Source of the DNA: Fibrobacter sp.
Lineage (GTDB): Bacteria > Fibrobacterota > Fibrobacteria > Fibrobacterales > Fibrobacteraceae
NCBI GenBank assembly: GCA_024398935.1
Contig: JAKSIH010000020.1
Span: 1 to 50,162 of the forward strand
DNA: 50,162 nt
Reading direction: 5' to 3'
Below are positions 39,147-47,147 of the stretch, in pieces. A program made the position numbers and the translations under genes. The notes beneath the pieces are model-generated. The model did not search any database. It was not told the origin of the DNA and saw nothing but the letters and a program-made list of their open reading frames with translations. Positions within the stretch are counted from its first letter, which is position 1. Each line of letters starts with the position of its first letter.

Positions 39147-41111
39147 TTAGTCCTTTAACTTCATGACTTCTGCCAGACCTTCGTAGATCTTGCCGTCGTT
39201 ATCCACAACGGAGAAACCGCCGGTGTAACCCCAGTGAGTCCAGGGAATCTGCAGGGTGTCACAGATTTCGGTCATGGCCTTGTAGTAGTTCAGGACGGAC
39301 TGGGCGTCGGACTTATCGCGGAGGGCGCCAAATTCGTTGATGATCACCGGAACGTTGTTCTTGACGGCCCATTCCTTTGCCGGGAGAATTCCCTTGAGGA
39401 TAGCTTCCTTGCTACCGTTCTTGTAGTAGTTCTTGATGGCAGTCTTTACACTGCTCTTAACGCCACCATTCACACCGTAGGTGAAAGAGTATTCGGACCA
39501 GTCTTCTGCCACATAGGGGAAGGGAATGTTGTGGATTGCAGCATAGTCGGTCCAGGAACCGCCCTGATGGGTGAAGAGGAAGGGCTCGTAGGTATGGATT
39601 GCGTAGACGATGTTGTCATCGGTAAACGGAGTGCGTTTTGCCAACAGGCTGATGGAGTACCACTGGGCGTCACCGAAGATGATGGTGTGCTTGGTATCAA
39701 CGCTACGGATGGCGTCGATCATGGCCTGGGCGGCCACGGTCCAAACTTCAGACTTTACGGCACCGCTGGTCATATCCGGCTCGTTCAGCAATTCAAAGAA
39801 GATGTCTTCGCGTTCGCTATCGGCGAAATGCTTGGCCACATTCTTCCATACGCTAGCCATCATGTTGATGTAGTTGCTGTCGGCAGCGGAAGTCTTGTTA
39901 TAGCTGTTGTCGTATTCATGATAGTCAATCACGAAGGACATGCCGTTTTCCTTGGTCCACTTGTCGAAGGCGTCGAGAACGATATAGATGGAATCGTCCA
40001 TGACTGCTTCCTTTTCGGTACCAGCGATGAGTGCCTTGCGGTTGGTGGCGTAAAGGTCCAGGTCAATGGGCAGGCGCAGGCTCTTGAAGCCGTTTTCAGC
40101 AAGGAGCTTGATGTCCTTTTCACCAAATTCGAAGTTGCCGTCGAACTTACCGTCGGCTTCTTCCAGCCAGTTGGTGAAATTGACGCCCTTGTTTAGGTAC
40201 TTCATGGCTTTTTCCTGCAACGGGTTGCTGACTGCAACGTCGCCGATGGTCACGGTGGGGATAACCGCGGGGGTCTTTTCCATGTCTGCCACATCAACCG
40301 GCAGTGCATCGGTTGCCAGGAATGCCACGTTGTCGATCATCAGGGAATCAGAAGTGACCTTTGCGGAACCCTTGATGTGGAAACTAATCTGGAAGATGTT
40401 GTTCTTGTCAAAGACGACAGGAGTGCCCCAACCTTCCTGGATCAGGTCGCGGAACTTGATGTCCACGCACTTCCAGGCAGCCTTTGAGGCAGCGGACTTG
40501 ATGCCGTGTACATCGTAGTCCTTGATGTCGGTTGTTTCTACGCGGGCAGTATGGGCAGGACCCTTATAGCAGTAATGGAAACCTCCGATATTGGAGAAAT
40601 CCGCTTCGTCGATTGCTACGCCAAGTGCTACATACGGATCGAATTCGTAGCCACCTTTGTCCAGGGTGTAGTTGATCTTGAACGCATACTTGGAATTGTA
40701 GCCGCCAGCAACGGGAACGGGATAGCCTTCATCGCTTTCCGCGGTGGTGATGACGGATGCGCCACCATTGCCCTGGTCGTCATAGACGAACCAGCCCTTG
40801 CCTTGGGCGGTCTCGCCGTCGCCGTCTTCGAAGTCGTCAATCAGGATTCCCTTGGGTGCAAATTCCTCAATGGTACCTGGGGTGGGGTCGGTAGGATCCG
40901 TCACTGCGGGATCGCCGGTGGATGGATCTGCCGGAGTAGAAGGCTCGTCCGGATTAACGGTAGGATCGGAAGGATCGGCTGGATCCGGTATGGTAATTTC
41001 TGGATCATACTGTGTGTTGGGCTTGCTGGAGGAGTCGTCGCCGCAAGCGGTCACGGTCAGGGCCAATGCTGCTGCAGAAAAGCCGAGAAGGGTCTTTTTC
41101 TTGAGATTCAT
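39147..41111 (-). CDS. Lipoprotein GH5 endoglucanase with N-terminal CBM-like domain
   Basis: 654 residues. Lipobox VTAC, lipidated Cys at 23, followed by an Asp/Pro/Thr-rich linker (res 38-80). Residues 88-270 form a carbohydrate-binding-like beta domain of CBM11/CBM30 type (ILIDDFEDGDGETAQGKGWF, VYDDQGNGGASV). Residues 300-654 are a GH5 catalytic domain: MKYLNKGVNFTNWLEE, LRLPIDLDL, VIDYHEY, acid/base E444 in ELLNEPD, nucleophile E593 in VIINEFGAL, WTHWGYTGGFSV at the end. It would cut cellulose or related beta-glucans at the cell surface. Ribosome site GAGG. Confidence 0.9.
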   Translation of the reverse strand: MNLKKKTLLGFSAAALALTVTACGDDSSSKPNTQYDPEITIPDPADPSDPTVNPDEPSTPADPSTGDPAVTDPTDPTPGTIEEFAPKGILIDDFEDGDGETAQGKGWFVYDDQGNGGASVITTAESDEGYPVPVAGGYNSKYAFKINYTLDKGGYEFDPYVALGVAIDEADFSNIGGFHYCYKGPAHTARVETTDIKDYDVHGIKSAASKAAWKCVDIKFRDLIQEGWGTPVVFDKNNIFQISFHIKGSAKVTSDSLMIDNVAFLATDALPVDVADMEKTPAVIPTVTIGDVAVSNPLQEKAMKYLNKGVNFTNWLEEADGKFDGNFEFGEKDIKLLAENGFKSLRLPIDLDLYATNRKALIAGTEKEAVMDDSIYIVLDAFDKWTKENGMSFVIDYHEYDNSYNKTSAADSNYINMMASVWKNVAKHFADSEREDIFFELLNEPDMTSGAVKSEVWTVAAQAMIDAIRSVDTKHTIIFGDAQWYSISLLAKRTPFTDDNIVYAIHTYEPFLFTHQGGSWTDYAAIHNIPFPYVAEDWSEYSFTYGVNGGVKSSVKTAIKNYYKNGSKEAILKGILPAKEWAVKNNVPVIINEFGALRDKSDAQSVLNYYKAMTEICDTLQIPWTHWGYTGGFSVVDNDGKIYEGLAEVMKLKD

Positions 41112-41257
41112 GTTTACCTCATTGTTTTCTTATATGCCTAAGAATATTCTCTTTTGCATCCCATATATATGTTAAAATTTCGAAAAAAGATCAAAAGTGT
41201 TTTATTTGTATCAAAAAAGGGGCGGTGGGTAGGCAAAAAAGAAATTATATTAGGATT

Positions 41258-42673
41258 ATGCGCTTTTTTTCCCAGTTATACCATGAATCCGTGATGTTTT
41301 CCCCAAAGATGGTGGCGGACCCTCTGGTACTGCATTGGGAACAGCAAAAGTCGCCTGACCGCCGTTATTCGGGACTTTCCCGCATCGATGTTCACGAGGG
41401 GGATATACCTCCCTTTGGCTATGGATCTGGGGATGGTCTAAAGCCTGTTGGCGTATTTGTGGTGCTGCGGGGGCGTAGTTTACCCGATGGAATTTACGCT
41501 TATGAGCCAGCCGAAAATCATGATGTTCCCGGCGTGGTGGGGCACTTGGTCCGCCTAGGCGGGAAATCGGAAATGGAGTCCTTGCTGGAAGCCTATCCCG
41601 ACCAGGAATTTGTGAAAAGTACTCCGGTACTTTACATTTTCACGGGCATTCTGGAACGTTCCGTCTGGCGTTATGGCGAGTCCGCCTATTCCCAGGTGCA
41701 AAAAGATGTGGGAGCTTGCGTTGCTTCCGTTTTGCTTCACCAGAAATCCAAAGGCGCAAAGGTTTTTCCTCTGGCTGGCTTTGTGGATGACCATCTGGCG
41801 GTTTCCCTGAAATTGCCGGGGACTGAAGTTCCCATGGCCTGCCTTGCGGTGTTTCCGGAATACAGCGAGACGGCTTTCAATTCTGTAGACGATGGGGTGG
41901 GGGAATCCGCCTATTCCAACCGCAGCGAGCTGGACCTGGCTTTGGGAGTGGCTGCAGAGAGCGGCGCCATATACGATGCTTCGCGGTATGTTGCCCGCTT
42001 TATGCGCCAGAATCGGGGGGAATGTATCAACGATCTTTCCAAGTGTATCCGAGTTCGTCGCCTTGCAACCCAGGCCTTGCCCGGTGACGAATTCCCCCTG
42101 ACTCCTGTCAAGTTTTCTACGGAACGATATTACGATGATCTGGAACACGCCGCTGAAAATTTTTCAGACCTCCAGAAAATAAAACCTTTTGTAAAAACAG
42201 GAATGGACCTGGATGATTTTTCCAGTATGCTCCGCTGGCTGGACTTAGGCAATGTGAATCTTTTTGGGGCGGGGCTTCTTAAAATCTGGGTTATCGCTTT
42301 TGATGTGATGTTTGTGTATCCTGGTGTTTACCGCTATGTTCCCGTCCGTAAGTCCGTTTATATGCAGAATGGTGAAGTGAACGGAAAAAAATTCGCGAAG
42401 AGTCATGCGGTTTCTGCCCAGGCAGAAAATTGCGCCTACGCAGTTTTGCTTACTGCCGACCTGGATGAAGCCTGCAATTTGCTGGGGGAACGGGCCTATC
42501 GCCTGCTGAATCTTAATGCCGGGTATGTGGCGGAATCCCTTCGCCTTTCGGGCACAGTCCTGCGTAAAACGGCCCGTAGTGAGCACTTCTATTTTCAGGA
42601 TGAACTGAAACATCTTTGCGGCATTCCCGAAAGCGAAAGTGTGCTGGCGGAAGTCCTTGTTGGAAAGGCTTAA
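41258..42673 (+). CDS. Tandem SagB-like FMN oxidoreductase
   Basis: 471 residues from the ATG at 41258, which has AGGA just upstream; a GTG at 41225 lengthens the frame. The N-terminal half has GIYAYEPAENH and SVWRYGESAYSQVQKDVGAC, then LAVSLKLPGTEVPMACLAVF, as in SagB/ThcOx-type nitroreductases. The C-terminal half repeats the plan (GVYRYVPVRKSVYMQNGE, NLLGERAYRLLNLNAGYVAE), so it is a two-domain SagB-like protein. SagB enzymes oxidise azolines in peptide natural products; no cyclodehydratase or precursor gene is in the window. Divergent from the cellulase. Function unproven. Confidence 0.75.
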   Translation: MRFFSQLYHESVMFSPKMVADPLVLHWEQQKSPDRRYSGLSRIDVHEGDIPPFGYGSGDGLKPVGVFVVLRGRSLPDGIYAYEPAENHDVPGVVGHLVRLGGKSEMESLLEAYPDQEFVKSTPVLYIFTGILERSVWRYGESAYSQVQKDVGACVASVLLHQKSKGAKVFPLAGFVDDHLAVSLKLPGTEVPMACLAVFPEYSETAFNSVDDGVGESAYSNRSELDLALGVAAESGAIYDASRYVARFMRQNRGECINDLSKCIRVRRLATQALPGDEFPLTPVKFSTERYYDDLEHAAENFSDLQKIKPFVKTGMDLDDFSSMLRWLDLGNVNLFGAGLLKIWVIAFDVMFVYPGVYRYVPVRKSVYMQNGEVNGKKFAKSHAVSAQAENCAYAVLLTADLDEACNLLGERAYRLLNLNAGYVAESLRLSGTVLRKTARSEHFYFQDELKHLCGIPESESVLAEVLVGKA

Positions 42674-42910
42674 ATTTTTAAATTTGCAAAAAGGCGGGGG
42701 TATGACTAAAAATTGCGTGAAAACCCCGCTATTTTGAGACTTTATGTGTAAGTGCGTGGCAAAAAATGTGGCTGCGTAAGCGAAATCAGTGCTGAAAATA
42801 GAGAAAAATGGTGTTTTTTGTCCAAAAACCGTTTAAACGCTTTGAATAAATTAATAAAAAGGCGGGGCTGTAGTCAAAAAAGATGCAAAAACCCCGCTTT
42901 TTTAGCTGAA
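42674..42910 (+). repeat. GCGGGG/CCCCGC element, copy E
   Basis: Starts at the stop of the SagB-like gene (taaatttttaaatttgc as in copy C). Left hairpin 42688-42735 (aaaaaggcggggg ... aaccccgctatttt), right hairpin 42856-42903 (taataaaaaggcggggct ... aaccccgctttttt). Central part differs more from the other copies. The right hairpin also serves lrgB as a minus-strand terminator. Confidence 0.7.
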
Positions 42911-42920
42911 TAAGGTGTGC

Positions 42921-43604
42921 CTATCCCACTAGCAGCGGGGCTACAATTGCCGTGAAAATTCCTGCGATTCCTATAGCAAGGGAACTCATGGCGCCTTGAG
43001 TTTCTCCTATTTCCATGGCGCGGGTGGTGCCTAGGGCGTGACTTGCTGTACCAATGGCGATACCTTGGGCAACCTTGTGCTTAATGCGGAAGAACTTGCA
43101 AACCACAGAGGCGGTAACGGCGCCGGTAATTCCTGTAATCACGATGGAAATAATGGTAATGCTGGGAATGCCGCCAATCTGTTCGGAAACTACGGAGCCC
43201 ATGGGAATGGTGATGGACTTTGGAACCAAGGAAAGCATCAAGGTTTCGCTAAGGCCAACCAACTTAGAGGCTGCCACCACACAACAAATGGAGGTGAGGC
43301 TACCGACGGCGATGCCTGCCAAAATCGGGAGCCAGTGCTTTTTGAGGTTGCCCAGCTGCCTGTACAAGGGAACGGCCAAAACCACAGTAGCGGGGCCAAG
43401 CATCACGGAAATGTAGTCGCCGCCTACCTTGTAGCTGTCGTAGCTGATTCCCGTAATCATCAGGAATCCCACAATGAGAATGAGGCCGATGAGCAGCGGG
43501 TTCAAGATGGAGTACTTGAATTTCTTGTTCAGAGCCACGCCCACTTCGAAGGCGGCCAAGGTCAGGAAAATTCCGAACAGGGGCGAGTTGATGATGGTGT
43601 TCAT
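42921..43604 (-). CDS. lrgB: LrgB/CidB family membrane protein
   Basis: 227 residues, nearly all hydrophobic helices. Family signatures LMLSLVPKSITIPMGSVVSE and GIAIGTASHALGTTRAMEIG are clear. LrgAB/CidAB proteins affect cell lysis, overflow metabolite transport or pyruvate uptake in other bacteria. The ATG overlaps the lrgA stop by 4 bp (ATGA). Confidence 0.93.
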   Translation of the reverse strand: MNTIINSPLFGIFLTLAAFEVGVALNKKFKYSILNPLLIGLILIVGFLMITGISYDSYKVGGDYISVMLGPATVVLAVPLYRQLGNLKKHWLPILAGIAVGSLTSICCVVAASKLVGLSETLMLSLVPKSITIPMGSVVSEQIGGIPSITIISIVITGITGAVTASVVCKFFRIKHKVAQGIAIGTASHALGTTRAMEIGETQGAMSSLAIGIAGIFTAIVAPLLVG

Positions 43605-44011
43605 TTCTTCCCCCTGGTGGCTTGCTTCATTTCGTCATCTTCAAGTTGTTCGATGTTCTGACGCTTTTCTTGACGGCCAATGAGAAACTGCGTGGTAAGG
43701 CCGGTGGCTGCCAAGCTGATGAGCGTCAGTACGATGCAAAGAAGGAGTAGGGTGGGCCACTGGCTGAGAATGTCGTCGCCAACGGTCATAATGGCGATGC
43801 TTGGCGGCAAGAAGAAAAGTGCCAGATGGTTCAAGAAGAAACTGGAAACGCCGGAAATCTGCTCCGGTTTAAGAATTTTAGTACAAAGTAATATAAGGAG
43901 CAGAACCATGCCGAGAATGTTACCCGGAATAGGAATGCCAACCACTTGGTTTAAAAATTCGCCTGCCAGGCAAATGGCGAAAATGACTGCAATTTGAAGA
44001 GGTATTCTCAT
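43601..44011 (-). CDS. lrgA: LrgA/CidA family membrane protein
   Basis: 136 residues with four hydrophobic segments. GEFLNQVVGIPIPGNILGMV and ALFFLPPSIAIMTVGDDI are the LrgA/CidA signatures. The C-terminal 30 residues are charged and cytoplasmic. It forms a two-gene operon with lrgB. Whether Lrg- or Cid-type cannot be told from sequence. Confidence 0.92.
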   Translation of the reverse strand: MRIPLQIAVIFAICLAGEFLNQVVGIPIPGNILGMVLLLILLCTKILKPEQISGVSSFFLNHLALFFLPPSIAIMTVGDDILSQWPTLLLLCIVLTLISLAATGLTTQFLIGRQEKRQNIEQLEDDEMKQATRGKK

Positions 44012-44034
44012 AGCGGGGGGAAATGTAGAAAAAT

Positions 44035-44197
44035 AGAGACTAGAAACTAGAGATTAGGAGTTAGAGATTAGGGTTGTCGGGGATATACTGCAGGTAGAAT
44101 AAAGATGTAACCGTCTTGAAATCATTCGCACTTGCCTCCCGCGACCCTAGATTCTAGATCCTAGACCCTAGCCCCTAGACCCTAGCCCCTAACCCCT
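44035..44197. repeat. Heptamer inverted-repeat element upstream of fmt
   Basis: Left array of five 7-bp units (gactaga aactaga, then gattagg agttaga, gattagg; 44038-44072). Right array of seven units of the form CCCTAGA/CCCTAGC (44147-44195), which is broadly the reverse complement of the left. About 70 bp lie between them. Ends 25 bp before the fmt start. Confidence 0.75.
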
Positions 44198-44221
44198 TAT
44201 TACTTTTCTATCTTGCATACC

Positions 44222-45175
44222 ATGAAAATCGTTTTTATGGGTACGCCGGAATTTGCGGCATGTTTTTTGAAGCACTTGAAAGAAAGTGACTTTGCAGAAG
44301 TTGTTGGTGTTGTAACTCAGCCGGATCGCCCCGCTGGTCGTGGCCGCGTGCTGACTCCTCCGCCGGTAAAGAGCCTGGCTCTGGAATATGGCCTGCCGGT
44401 GCTGCAGCCTGTGGACTTGAAGGCTCCCGAGTTTGAAGAAGAACTCCGTGCCTTTGGCGCAGACCTCTTTGTGGTGGTGGCTTACTCCATCTTGCCCAAG
44501 AACATTCTGGGCGTTGCCAAGTTTGGCGCCGTGAATATTCACGGCAGTATGCTTCCCAAGTACCGCGGTGCCGCTCCCGTGCAGCGTGCCATTGCCGATG
44601 GCCTGCCTGCAACTGGCGTTACCGTTTTCCGCCTAGACGAAAAGATGGACCACGGTCCCATTCTAGCCCAGCGCGTGATTCCCATCGACCATCAGGATAC
44701 TACCGCAAGCCTTCTGGAAAAGATGGTGGCTCCCGGCTGTGACGCTCTGGACGATGCCATCAACCAGCTGATTACCGGTACCGAAAAGGATTTGACTCAG
44801 GATCACGCCCAGGCATCTGGCGCTCCCAAGCTGAAGAAGGAAGAAGGTCTCATTGACTTTAGCCTGCCTGCTCTTACCATCCATAACCGCATCCGCGCCT
44901 TCAATCCGTGGCCCGGTGGATATGGCAAGCTGGGTGGCCGCATGGTTTACCTCCGCGTCACCGATGTGGTGGGCATCGGGGAATGCAAGGCTCCCGCAGG
45001 CGTTGGCGCTCTCACCGTCGGTGCGGTCGCCTTCAAGGACAAGCGTTTCTTTGTGGGTACAGGTGAAGGTCTTCTGGAAGTGATTGAAATCCAGGCCGAA
45101 GGCAAGAAGCCTATGCCCGTAGCTGACTTTATGCGTGGCATCCAGAATCACGAGGGACTTGCCTTTGGCAATTGA
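44222..45175 (+). CDS. fmt: Methionyl-tRNA formyltransferase
   Basis: 317 residues from the ATG at 44222. MKIVFMGTPEFAACFLKHL, VVTQPDRPAGRGRVLTPPPV and the formyl-folate motif NIHGSMLPKYRGAAPVQRAI with ITGVTVFRLDEKMDHGPIL-like text (TGVTVFRLDEKMDHGPIL) identify it. It formylates initiator Met-tRNA. The next gene is rsmB, the usual neighbour. Confidence 0.95.
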   Translation: MKIVFMGTPEFAACFLKHLKESDFAEVVGVVTQPDRPAGRGRVLTPPPVKSLALEYGLPVLQPVDLKAPEFEEELRAFGADLFVVVAYSILPKNILGVAKFGAVNIHGSMLPKYRGAAPVQRAIADGLPATGVTVFRLDEKMDHGPILAQRVIPIDHQDTTASLLEKMVAPGCDALDDAINQLITGTEKDLTQDHAQASGAPKLKKEEGLIDFSLPALTIHNRIRAFNPWPGGYGKLGGRMVYLRVTDVVGIGECKAPAGVGALTVGAVAFKDKRFFVGTGEGLLEVIEIQAEGKKPMPVADFMRGIQNHEGLAFGN

Positions 45176-45250
45176 CGATTGAAGATTGATGATTGAAGAT
45201 TGATGATTGATGATTATAAATAATTATCCATTATCAATTCTCAATTAAAA
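45176..45250. repeat. Heptamer inverted-repeat element between fmt and rsmB
   Basis: Begins right after the fmt stop. Left array gattgaa gattgat gattgaa and so on (45178-45213), then an AT core, then a right array attatcc attatca attctca (45222-45247) in inverted orientation. Ends just before the rsmB ribosome site AAGG. Confidence 0.7.
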
Positions 45251-45260
45251 AGGTTGTATA

Positions 45261-46523
45261 ATGCAGAACGAAGTCAAGGATCAGCTTAAGGAACGTCGGG
45301 ACGCCTATCGCGTCTTGGCCAGTTGGGCCGCAAACGGAACCTTCATCAAGGAAAGCGGGCTTTCTCCCTTTGCCATGGAAATTGCTCTGGGTGTCTGCCG
45401 CCGCCACCTGTACCTAGAATATTTCATCAAGACTCTGGTCAAGAAAATGCCAGCTCCGGAACTGCAGATTATTCTGGAAATGGGCCTGTTCCAGATGTTC
45501 TTTATGAATGTTCCGGACTACGCCGCCATTAGCACCAGCGCAAATCTTGCAAAGCTGGTGGGCTTTGGGGATGGTGCGGCCCGCCTGGTCAATGGCGTTC
45601 TGAACTCTGCAAAAAAATCCGGTCTCCCTCAAATGCCACCCCAGCGGGTACGTCGTGTTTCCGTCGAGAATTCCGTTCCCGAATGGATTGTCCGTCGCTG
45701 GTTTGATGTTTATGGAGGCGACGTCGCCGAAGCTCTTGCCAAGAAAACCCTGGAACGTCCCGTGGAGTGGCTCCGCGTAAACCTTCAGAAAACCAATGCT
45801 CCCAAGCTTGCTCAAAAGCTGGGCTTTGAAAAGGCGTCGATTCTCTATGATCGATATATTCAGGTTCCCGCCGATGCAAAATTGAAATCCATTCTGGAAT
45901 CCGAATCCTTTGCAAAGGGCGAATTCAGCTTGCAGAATCCTTCTGCTTACGAAGTTGTGAAACTGCTGGACCTGAAACCTGGCTTGAAGGTTTGGGATGC
46001 CTGCGCCGCTCCTGGGGGCAAGTCTGCTCTTATGGCGGAAATGGATGGAAGTCTTGAAATTTTTGCCAGCGATGTTTCTGAAAATCGTTGCAAGAAAATG
46101 GATGACCTGAAAAATCGTCTTGGCTTGAGCAATATTAAGACATCCTGTATTGATGTTCTTTCGTCTCTCTCCTCTCGTTTTTCGTCTAAATTTGATCGCA
46201 TTCTTCTGGATGTGCCCTGCAGTAACCTTGGGGTGATGGCTCGCCGTCCCGAAGCCGCATACCGTCTGACTCCCAATTCCATTAAGGAACTGGCAGAATT
46301 GCAGTATAGCATTCTGGAGGCTGCAGTGGTGGCTCTTGCTCCAGATGGTCGCCTGGTATACGCTACCTGTAGTCCTGACCCAATGGAAACAACTCAGATT
46401 ATTTCCAAGTTCCTGAAAGCCCATCCGGAATTCGAAAAGGCTTCTGAGGCCATCCTCCCCGGCAAGGATGACTCCCGCTTTGACGGCTTCTTTGCCCAGG
46501 CTCTCGCCCGAAAGAAATCCTAG
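45261..46523 (+). CDS. rsmB: 16S rRNA m5C methyltransferase, RsmB family
   Basis: 420 residues. An N-terminal NusB-like helical domain (about 1-130: ALGVCRRHLYLEYFIKTLVK) precedes a Rossmann methyltransferase: VWDACAAPGGKSALMAEM, FDRILLDVPCSNLGVMARRP with the PC cysteine and LVYATCSPDPMET with the TC cysteine, the two catalytic cysteines of RNA m5C methyltransferases. It methylates C967 in E. coli 16S rRNA; the same target is assumed. Confidence 0.93.
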   Translation: MQNEVKDQLKERRDAYRVLASWAANGTFIKESGLSPFAMEIALGVCRRHLYLEYFIKTLVKKMPAPELQIILEMGLFQMFFMNVPDYAAISTSANLAKLVGFGDGAARLVNGVLNSAKKSGLPQMPPQRVRRVSVENSVPEWIVRRWFDVYGGDVAEALAKKTLERPVEWLRVNLQKTNAPKLAQKLGFEKASILYDRYIQVPADAKLKSILESESFAKGEFSLQNPSAYEVVKLLDLKPGLKVWDACAAPGGKSALMAEMDGSLEIFASDVSENRCKKMDDLKNRLGLSNIKTSCIDVLSSLSSRFSSKFDRILLDVPCSNLGVMARRPEAAYRLTPNSIKELAELQYSILEAAVVALAPDGRLVYATCSPDPMETTQIISKFLKAHPEFEKASEAILPGKDDSRFDGFFAQALARKKS

Positions 46524-46541
46524 CACCAAAAGCAGGTTCCC

Positions 46542-47147
46542 GTGAAATTCCTTAAAGCACTCTCAGTTTCATTTCTGTTGCTAGTCTCCGCGCTTTGGGC
46601 AGGGGATGTCCAGACAAATAAGGATGTAGCCTTTTCCCACCTGTTCGTCTCCCTGGAGGTGGGGGAGCTTTATCCCTGGGATCAACTTCAGGATGCGGTG
46701 GATAATTCCGTCTTCGTAGGCGGTGGAATCCGTTACACCTACTGGGACGATTTTGATGGATTCGTTTCTATGAACTATTCCTACTTTAAACCCAATACCG
46801 ACAATGAATTTGTTTATGGAATCCACCAAGTCAACGGCAAGCTAGGGCTTTCCTGGCGGAATCCCTGGGTCAAATCCCTGGAACTTGGAGCCGGTTTTCA
46901 ATGTGTATGGGCTCGTGCTGACTACGATGAATCCGAAGTAGATGAGGAATCCTTCAAAAAGGAAGCTGGTGGTACATTGGTGGATAACGAAACGGAGTTT
47001 GGCTGGTTCTTTAGATTGAATCTTCCTGTATGGACAACGGAAAACTATCGTGCCGGTTTTAATGCCCAATGGGAAGAACTTTGGACTTTGCTTGAACGTT
47101 CCAACATGTTGACCTTCGGAATTTACCTTGAAAGGAGGATCTGGTAA
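46542..47147 (+). CDS. Small outer-membrane barrel protein
   Basis: 201 residues from a GTG with AGG upstream. Signal peptide (KALSVSFLLLVSALWAG). The rest alternates aromatic and polar residues as in an 8-strand barrel (FVGGGIRYTYWDDFDGFVSM, TFGIYLERRIW at the end, finishing in an aromatic). Not a recognised family. Overlaps the next ATG by one base (TAATG), so coupled. Confidence 0.75.
   Translation: MKFLKALSVSFLLLVSALWAGDVQTNKDVAFSHLFVSLEVGELYPWDQLQDAVDNSVFVGGGIRYTYWDDFDGFVSMNYSYFKPNTDNEFVYGIHQVNGKLGLSWRNPWVKSLELGAGFQCVWARADYDESEVDEESFKKEAGGTLVDNETEFGWFFRLNLPVWTTENYRAGFNAQWEELWTLLERSNMLTFGIYLERRIW

Noticed and set aside
44035..44197. Telomere-like repeat
   Set aside because: CCCTAGA/CCCTAAC units resemble telomere repeats but the array is short, internal and mirrored; it fits the heptamer elements seen twice more in the window.
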